This document shows positions 6,870 to 10,358 of a stretch of DNA of 10,358 nt, one piece after another. A model generated the notes under the pieces. That model was not told where the DNA came from. It searched no databases and worked only from the letters and a program-made list of their open reading frames with translations. The first letter of the stretch is position 1. Each line of letters starts with the position of its first letter. The position numbers were made by a program, and so were the translations under genes. The stretch is taken from the NCBI GenBank assembly GCA_001873285.1, contig MNYV01000174.1, positions 1 to 10,358 on the forward strand, written 5' to 3'. The stretch comes from Nitrospirae bacterium CG2_30_53_67 (GTDB taxonomy: Bacteria; CG2-30-53-67).

Positions 6870-6909
6870 ACGGGAAAGGCTTGTGATAGTAAACCACTAC
6901 TTTGTCCAT
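6850..6909 (-). CDS. 19-codon ORF with strong ribosome binding site upstream of the DUF72 gene
   Basis: GGAAGGAG lies 7 nt before an ATG at 6909. The frame encodes MDKVVVYYHKPFPFELVVG and stops with TAA at 6850-6852, 17 nt before the ATG at 6833 of the DUF72 frame. It is the best translation start on this strand between the DsrE2-like gene and the DUF72 gene. It may be a leader peptide coupling translation into DUF72, or the stump of a gene whose body was lost where the dispersed repeat now lies. I do not recognise the sequence. Confidence 0.35.
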   Translation of the reverse strand: MDKVVVYYHKPFPFELVVG

Positions 6910-7366
6910 ATAACGTCTCCTTCCTTTACCTTGTCTGTGGGATAAGCAGTTATTAGGAAACCTTTCATCCCCATCTGAATGCTTTTCATAAAGGGCTACT
7001 CCAAAATAACAAAATACCTAAGCCTGACCCCACGCATGACTCAAATCTAATTTCCCAAGAGCAAGGAGAAATAGGAAAGCAACCAACAGAACGATCACCG
7101 AGATCTTAAATCCGCCTTTTGATGATACGAGAAACTCAGGGGGTACAGAGAAATTCAAAGTAGGAATATTCTGAACCCCGGTCCATGGAATTGAAACTTG
7201 GATGGCACTTCCCGGACTGCACACCCGGCCGGGTATGTGCGCCCGTTTGAAGGGGAAAAATGCACTGCAAGAAGGAGATGATACGTCTGAAGGGGGCGGC
7301 GGGGCAATCCACCACCCTACAGGATTTCCCCGCCGCTCTCTTCTTCAATACCGGATGTCAGATCCC
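6910..7366. other. 457-bp region with weak coding signals
   Basis: On the minus strand a GTG at 7224 opens a 68-residue frame to 7018. It contains a clear hydrophobic segment (FKISVIVLLVAFLFLLALG), but there is no ribosome binding site and the start lies in a 12-bp palindrome ACCCGGCCGGGT (7223-7234). It may be a small membrane protein or the tail of a decayed gene. Near its end (7015-7035) the text CTAAGCCTGACCCCA resembles ends of short transposon-related repeats, but one copy proves nothing. The hairpin at 7296-7336 is listed separately. Confidence 0.3.
7296..7336 (-). terminator. Strong hairpin downstream of the DsrE2-like gene
   Basis: 7296-7310 pairs with 7322-7336 (15 bp, one mismatch, GC-rich base, 11-nt loop). 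It begins 30 nt after the DsrE2-like stop. There is no T-run on the minus strand, so it is more likely an mRNA 3'-end stabiliser or attenuator than a classical terminator. Confidence 0.45.
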
Positions 7367-7870
7367 TTAAACGAAAAGATTGATCTTGGCGTCGCTCGCG
7401 ATATCCAGATAGCTCGCCGCGCCCACAAACTCACACCCATCGATAAAATCACTCTGATGAAAACCGAAGAGTTCGACCGTCATCTGGCAGGCCAGCATCT
7501 TGACCCCGGCTTCCATACACAGGCTTCTGAGCTGTTCGATGGTGGCAACGCCGTTATTGGCGATGGTCTTCTTCATCAGGACGGTAGCCAAGTTCTCATA
7601 TCCAGGAATATTGGCCTGAACAATATTCGGGATGTTCCAACTGATATTCCGGAACCATTTGGGACCCATAGGCATCTTCATGGGCATGGCCGGGTTGCCC
7701 AAGGGGCTGACCGTGGCTGTGATCTTTTTCTTGAGCAGGGTCAGACCATAAAAGGTAAAGAAGATGCTGACTTCATAATCAAGCGCCGCCGCCGTGGAAC
7801 CGAGAATAAAAGGCGGATAGGCCCAGTCCAATGTTCCCTTACTTGCAATGATCGTCATCTTCGTCCCCAT
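7367..7870 (-). CDS. DsrE2-like protein (DsrE/DsrF/DrsH-like family)
   Basis: The product has 167 residues. Family marks are the start MTIIASKGTLDWAYPPFILGSTAAALDYEV, then FFTFYGLTLLKKK, PLGNPAMPMKMPMGP, and LACQMTVELFGF with Cys128, the position where the conserved cysteine of DsrE2 proteins sits. Cys118 and Cys146 are further candidates. Relatives carry sulfane sulfur on cysteine and work with rhodanese and TusA in sulfur transfer to or from dissimilatory sulfur enzymes; none of those partners is in the window. The ATG at 7870 has an excellent ribosome binding site, AAGGAGAG, directly upstream. A 6-bp hairpin GGCTGA/TCAGCC (7890-7895/7904-7909) lies in the leader just before an A-run and that site. 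The gene appears to be transcribed alone. Confidence 0.88.
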   Translation of the reverse strand: MGTKMTIIASKGTLDWAYPPFILGSTAAALDYEVSIFFTFYGLTLLKKKITATVSPLGNPAMPMKMPMGPKWFRNISWNIPNIVQANIPGYENLATVLMKKTIANNGVATIEQLRSLCMEAGVKMLACQMTVELFGFHQSDFIDGCEFVGAASYLDIASDAKINLFV

Positions 7871-8258
7871 ACGTCTCTCCTTTTTTTTCGGCTGAGTTTC
7901 AAGTCAGCCTTTGGTTTAAGAAGCCCCAAACACCTGAAGGCAGTACGGTTTTATATCCGACTTCCCTTTCTCAACGATCCATGTCTTAGTCCCGGCATGG
8001 ACACTGAACACCTTCCAATATATTCCAATTCTTGACTTCTCTTACCGCCCCTCGATAGGCCGAGACCCATACATGATCTAACCATGTTGTGGTACATTAC
8101 CAGAAGAAAAAGTAAAATGGAAGAAAAAAATTTATTCCCAGTGTTTTTTTGGGGGATGGGATTTTTAAGACCATACAACCCTTGGCAGACGGCTTTTGTC
8201 AAATTTAACGTGTCACATATTTAGCGTTCTCAAACGATTCGATAAGATCCCGGCTTTC
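7871..8258. other. 388-bp intergenic region upstream of the DsrE2-like gene
   Basis: No reading frame here has a ribosome binding site; an 83-residue minus-strand frame (7951-8202, TTG start) shows no recognisable content. A direct repeat TTCCAA spaced by four bases (8013-8028) and a TATAAA on the minus strand (about 7949-7954) could belong to the DsrE2-like promoter, but no matching -35 box is clear. A perfect TTGACA on the minus strand (about 8197-8202) lacks a convincing partner. Confidence 0.4.
8123..8161 (-). terminator. Weak terminator-like structure after the cytochrome operon
   Basis: On the minus strand TCCCA and TGGGA (5 bp, 16-nt loop) are followed by ATAAATTTTTTTC. The T-run is good but the stem is short. 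It lies about 100 nt after the stop of the two-helix membrane protein gene. Confidence 0.28.
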
Positions 8259-8531
8259 TCATTCCTCCGGGCCTTTGCCCTTCTTAAAAATGATGTGCGT
8301 TTCATCTGTTAGAAGTCCGCAGGCCGTGTAATTGACCACCCATAACAGAATGGCGACAATGGGGATGGCCACAATGGCGATGCCCATTCCAGGACCTGTG
8401 GATTCGTTCAGCTCTCTTGCAGAGTAGATCAGGTAAAAAAACCAGCCGAAAAAACTTAAAATAAAGAGATTGAAACAAAGGACCATTACAATTTGGATAA
8501 TGTACGCGCTCTTGGCCTGGACTTTGATCAT
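8259..8531 (-). CDS. Small two-helix membrane protein in operon with the cytochrome
   Basis: The product has 90 residues and two predicted membrane segments, about residues 11-36 (IIQIVMVLCFNLFILSFFGW and on) and 49-68 (MGIAIVAIPIVAILLWVVNY), with a short polar loop between them and a charged C-terminal tail (KKGKGPEE). The ATG at 8531 has AGGAGG 7 nt upstream. The cytochrome stop lies only 15 nt before the start, and the ribosome binding site overlaps the end of the cytochrome gene's stop region, so the two are almost surely co-transcribed and perhaps translationally coupled. I do not recognise a family. A membrane anchor or quinone-side partner for the cytochrome is a reasonable guess from context only; there are no heme or metal motifs in it. 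Confidence 0.75.
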   Translation of the reverse strand: MIKVQAKSAYIIQIVMVLCFNLFILSFFGWFFYLIYSARELNESTGPGMGIAIVAIPIVAILLWVVNYTACGLLTDETHIIFKKGKGPEE

Positions 8532-8546
8532 GGATCTGCCTCCTAT

Positions 8547-9818
8547 TCAGTGTTTGTCGTGAATGGCCGGGACCTCTTTCTGATCCCCGCTCATCTCTAT
8601 TTTCATTTCGGTCTTCTGAATCAGGACCGGTTGATACAGATAATTGACATAGGCCTTGACGATCACATCCTTGTCCGGAACGACCATGAACCTGAACGTC
8701 TCGGTCCGGGTTTCATGCGGGGAAATCCGGTTGTCTTCAACAAAGCGGGCGGGCTTCCACATGAGATCCGCATCCCCGGAAAATTCCTCTCCGGTCTCTT
8801 GGTCCACCAGTTTTTTTCTGTAAACCTTCTGCCGGATCACGGTCTTTCCATCGGGAACCGTTTTGACCTCACAGATCAGAACCAGATTTCTCGAAGGGAT
8901 GCCGGTAGGCAATTTATGCCCTGAACCTGTATTGGTCAAACTCACGACAACAGTGAGGTTGCCCCCTCTTCTTTCCACCTTCTCAAGTCGTGTGACGATA
9001 TCATCATGTTCATGTTCCGTTTTGACAGGCGGCGCGTCTTTAGAATGGATCCCTCCGCTGAGTGAATCTTTGAACATCCGCATCCTGGGGTCTTTCACTT
9101 TCCCCTCTGCATGGGGCACATGGCAGCTTTGACATGGAATGCCCTGTCCGGCGTAAGGACTTTTCTTCCATTCCGTATAGGTCCCCAATAAAGATACGCC
9201 ATTTTCATCTGAGTACTCATGGCACCCTGCGCAGAATTCCGAAGAAGCAAGGACCGGATTTTTTTTGATATCGTGATACGTTCGATCCCGTTTCCAATCC
9301 ACGCCGGCCTTGCTTAAGAGCGGATTCATGGCCATCGGGCTCGCCCGTCCGGACAAATCCACATCCTTGACCGCGTGGCAGAAATCACAGGTGACACCTT
9401 CTCTGGTTATCTCAAGTTCCTGATCAAAATCTTTGGTTAACAAGACCGTGGGCGCATGACATCTCAGGCAGAATTTTTTCGCCTGACCTCCTGTTCGGGT
9501 ATAGACCAGAGCATAGGTTGATTCAAAGATGGGATCGTCCATGGAATGGGCGTGCATGGACAAACTCCACGTCTTAAAGATTTCCTGGTGACACTGACCG
9601 CATATTTTCGCAGGAATATATATCCTTTGACGTCCCGTCTCGCTCTCGGTCAGTGGTTCGGCCTGCAAAGAAAACAGAGGCCGTTCCATCAGTAAAGCAG
9701 TCAGGATGACCAGCACAGCCATCAGGATGGAACAGCGTGTTTTGAACTCATGAGTGTGCCGGTTCCCGGGTATTGAACGCCGGTTTTGTTGTGTTTGAAG
9801 CGTATGAGAAGAAACCAA
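8547..9818 (-). CDS. Periplasmic pentaheme c-type cytochrome with C-terminal beta domain
   Basis: The product has 423 residues and five CxxCH heme sites: CGQCH (73-77), CLRCH (117-121), CDFCH (144-148), CAGCH (196-200), CQSCH (229-233). Extra histidines in the heme region (for example 89 and 91) can serve as distal ligands. Residues about 270-410 form a heme-free, strand-rich domain with GHKLPTGIPSR, a phrase seen in other multiheme cytochromes with a cytochrome c554-like front part. A hydrophobic segment (30-46) gives export or an inner-membrane anchor. The start is a TTG at 9818 with AGGAG about 6 nt upstream. The first in-frame ATG (9722) has no ribosome binding site, so the signal has an unusually long n-region of about 29 residues. 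It leads a two-gene operon with the membrane protein, probably under the sigma-54 promoter at 9869-9884. The electron donor and acceptor cannot be told. Confidence 0.9.
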   Translation of the reverse strand: MVSSHTLQTQQNRRSIPGNRHTHEFKTRCSILMAVLVILTALLMERPLFSLQAEPLTESETGRQRIYIPAKICGQCHQEIFKTWSLSMHAHSMDDPIFESTYALVYTRTGGQAKKFCLRCHAPTVLLTKDFDQELEITREGVTCDFCHAVKDVDLSGRASPMAMNPLLSKAGVDWKRDRTYHDIKKNPVLASSEFCAGCHEYSDENGVSLLGTYTEWKKSPYAGQGIPCQSCHVPHAEGKVKDPRMRMFKDSLSGGIHSKDAPPVKTEHEHDDIVTRLEKVERRGGNLTVVVSLTNTGSGHKLPTGIPSRNLVLICEVKTVPDGKTVIRQKVYRKKLVDQETGEEFSGDADLMWKPARFVEDNRISPHETRTETFRFMVVPDKDVIVKAYVNYLYQPVLIQKTEMKIEMSGDQKEVPAIHDKH

Positions 9819-9868
9819 GTTTTTCTCCTGATGGCGCTTGTACAGGAATTCGATTCTTTAATTTTATA

Positions 9869-9884
9869 TGCAACGGTTGTGCCA
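9869..9884 (-). promoter_or_regulatory. Sigma-54 (RpoN) promoter of the cytochrome operon
   Basis: The minus strand reads TGGCACAACCGTTGCA, an exact match to TGGCAYRNNNNTTGCW, with GG and GC at -24/-12 spacing. Start of transcription would be near 9858, giving a leader of about 40 nt to the TTG at 9818. A weaker sigma-70-like pair, TTGGAT (9884-9889) and TAAAAT (9861-9866) with a 17-nt spacer, overlaps it. Confidence 0.75.
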
Positions 9885-10189
9885 TCCAAGAGAAAAAAGG
9901 GAGAAGTTTCCCAACAAATTGTTTTTCAAAGGATTTTTTAAATAAGGATCCCCATTTAAAAACTGTCCTGAAACCGGTCAGTGTCCGGAAATGCAGTGAC
10001 TTGTTTTTAACTTTAAAATCAAACTGTTGAAACAGATAGCCTCAAGATTGTTATGAAAAGTGTATGGAAACCGGTCGTTTTTCTTTTATCCCTGAACTTT
10101 GTCCGGCCCTGGTCCAACAGGCACTCAACTTGTGATAAAATATGGCCTTATCCATTTATCAATCTTCCTTTCCGGGTGAGCCTTCAATT
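9885..10189. promoter_or_regulatory. Candidate shared enhancer region between two divergent sigma-54 promoters
   Basis: The AT-rich spacer holds a 10-bp direct repeat GAAACCGGTC (9970-9979 and 10067-10076), paired blocks CCTGAA...TGTCCGG (9967-9988 and 10091-10106), and two short dyads, AACAAaTTGTT (9913-9923) and CTGTTgaAACAG (10024-10035). Enhancer-binding activators of sigma-54 usually bind 80-200 bp upstream. Most of these sites lie in that range of one promoter or the other. The bound protein is unknown. Confidence 0.4.
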
Positions 10190-10205
10190 TGGCATACCTT
10201 TTGCT
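10190..10205 (+). promoter_or_regulatory. Sigma-54 (RpoN) promoter of the gene at 10285
   Basis: The plus strand reads TGGCATACCTTTTGCT, an exact match to TGGCAYRNNNNTTGCW with correct -24/-12 spacing. Transcription would start near 10216, giving a leader of about 69 nt before the ATG at 10285. Confidence 0.75.
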
Positions 10206-10222
10206 TGACGGAATCTTAATCA

Positions 10223-10275
10223 GGTTCTTTATGAACCGTCGCTTCGGAAGTTTTCATTGATCTCCTTTCAAGGAG
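10223..10275 (+). promoter_or_regulatory. Leader hairpins, one covering the Shine-Dalgarno sequence
   Basis: GGTTC (10223-10227) pairs with GAACC (10233-10237) around a 5-nt loop. Further down, CTCCT (10262-10266) pairs with AGGAG (10271-10275), which is the ribosome binding site of the gene at 10285, around a 4-nt loop. The second hairpin could limit translation, though with five pairs it would be only moderately stable. Confidence 0.4.
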
Positions 10276-10284
10276 GGGAATTCC

Positions 10285-10358
10285 ATGACAAGGCGATCCG
10301 CCACCGGCATGATCTTCTGTGCGCTCTTAAGCGCCATGGCGGTGTCACTGTTTTGCAT
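10285..10358 (+). CDS. Secreted or membrane protein, N-terminus only, cut by the window end
   Basis: ATG at 10285 follows AGGAGGGG by 6 nt. Only about 24 residues are seen: a basic start MTRRSATG, then the hydrophobic run MIFCALLSAMAVSLFC, which fits a signal peptide or membrane anchor. No mature sequence is present, so the product cannot be named. Its own sigma-54 promoter, divergent from that of the cytochrome operon, suggests that it belongs to the same respiratory or stress programme; another cytochrome or a porin-like partner would fit, but this is guesswork. Confidence 0.7.
   Translation, partial: MTRRSATGMIFCALLSAMAVSLFC

Noticed and set aside
7202-8035. 277-residue plus-strand frame opposite the DsrE2-like gene
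   Set aside because: Antisense shadow; no ribosome binding site, and the DsrE2 motifs are clear on the minus strand.
8182-8200. A third sigma-54 site at CTTGGCAGACGGCTTTTGTC
   Set aside because: The -12 GC is absent at the required spacing and no plus-strand gene follows.
7951-8202. 83-residue minus-strand frame upstream of the DsrE2-like gene
   Set aside because: TTG start without ribosome binding site, no family resemblance, and low-complexity AT-rich DNA.
10053-10208. 51-codon plus-strand frame starting MKSVWKPVVFLLSL
   Set aside because: No ribosome binding site, no recognisable content after the first hydrophobic stretch, and its end overlaps the sigma-54 promoter at 10190-10205.

Overview
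The window looks like a chromosomal segment of a Gram-negative, probably anaerobic or respiratory bacterium. Candidate groups are Desulfobacterota (former Deltaproteobacteria) or Nitrospirota. This rests on the gene mix (a pentaheme c-type cytochrome, a DsrE2-type sulfur protein, a CbiA/DsrN-type amidase, a BamE-like lipoprotein), on sigma-54 style promoters, and on short dispersed palindromic repeats between genes. The lineage is an inference; no rRNA or tRNA is present to settle it.

Layout. 1-1308 (+) is the 3' four-fifths of an EttA-type ABC-F ATPase, cut by the window start. It converges on a long-form LOG-family nucleotide phosphoribohydrolase (1349-2380, -). Divergent from that is a YajD-like HNH protein (2535-2876, +). 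Then comes a 189-nt element (2904-3092) that can fold as a long multi-helix RNA and ends directly at the ribosome binding site of a small BamE/SmpA-like lipoprotein (3105-3443, +). A DUF523 gene (3419-3925, -) overlaps the 3' end of the lipoprotein gene and is followed upstream by a CbiA-type a,c-diamide synthase (3997-5379, -).

The stretch 5380-7366 is loose. It holds an intergenic hairpin and tandem repeat (5511-5595), a good sigma-70-like promoter with a small ORF that has an in-frame TGA (5703-5981), and a DUF72 gene (6018-6869, -) whose N-terminal coding region runs through a short dispersed repeat. Upstream lies a 19-codon ORF with a strong ribosome binding site, then a region with only weak coding signals. 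A DsrE2-like gene (7367-7870, -) follows with a strong downstream hairpin.

The right part is the most coherent: a two-gene operon on the minus strand (pentaheme cytochrome 8547-9818, then a two-helix membrane protein 8259-8531) and, facing away from it, a secreted or membrane protein gene starting at 10285 and cut by the window end. The 466-nt gap between them contains two exact matches to the sigma-54 (RpoN) consensus, TGGCACAACCGTTGCA on the minus strand and TGGCATACCTTTTGCT on the plus strand, one for each transcription unit. Repeated motifs lie between them where an enhancer-binding activator could bind. This divergent RpoN-type control region over a cytochrome module is the strongest candidate for an undescribed regulatory system here. 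The structured 189-nt element at 2904-3092 is second.
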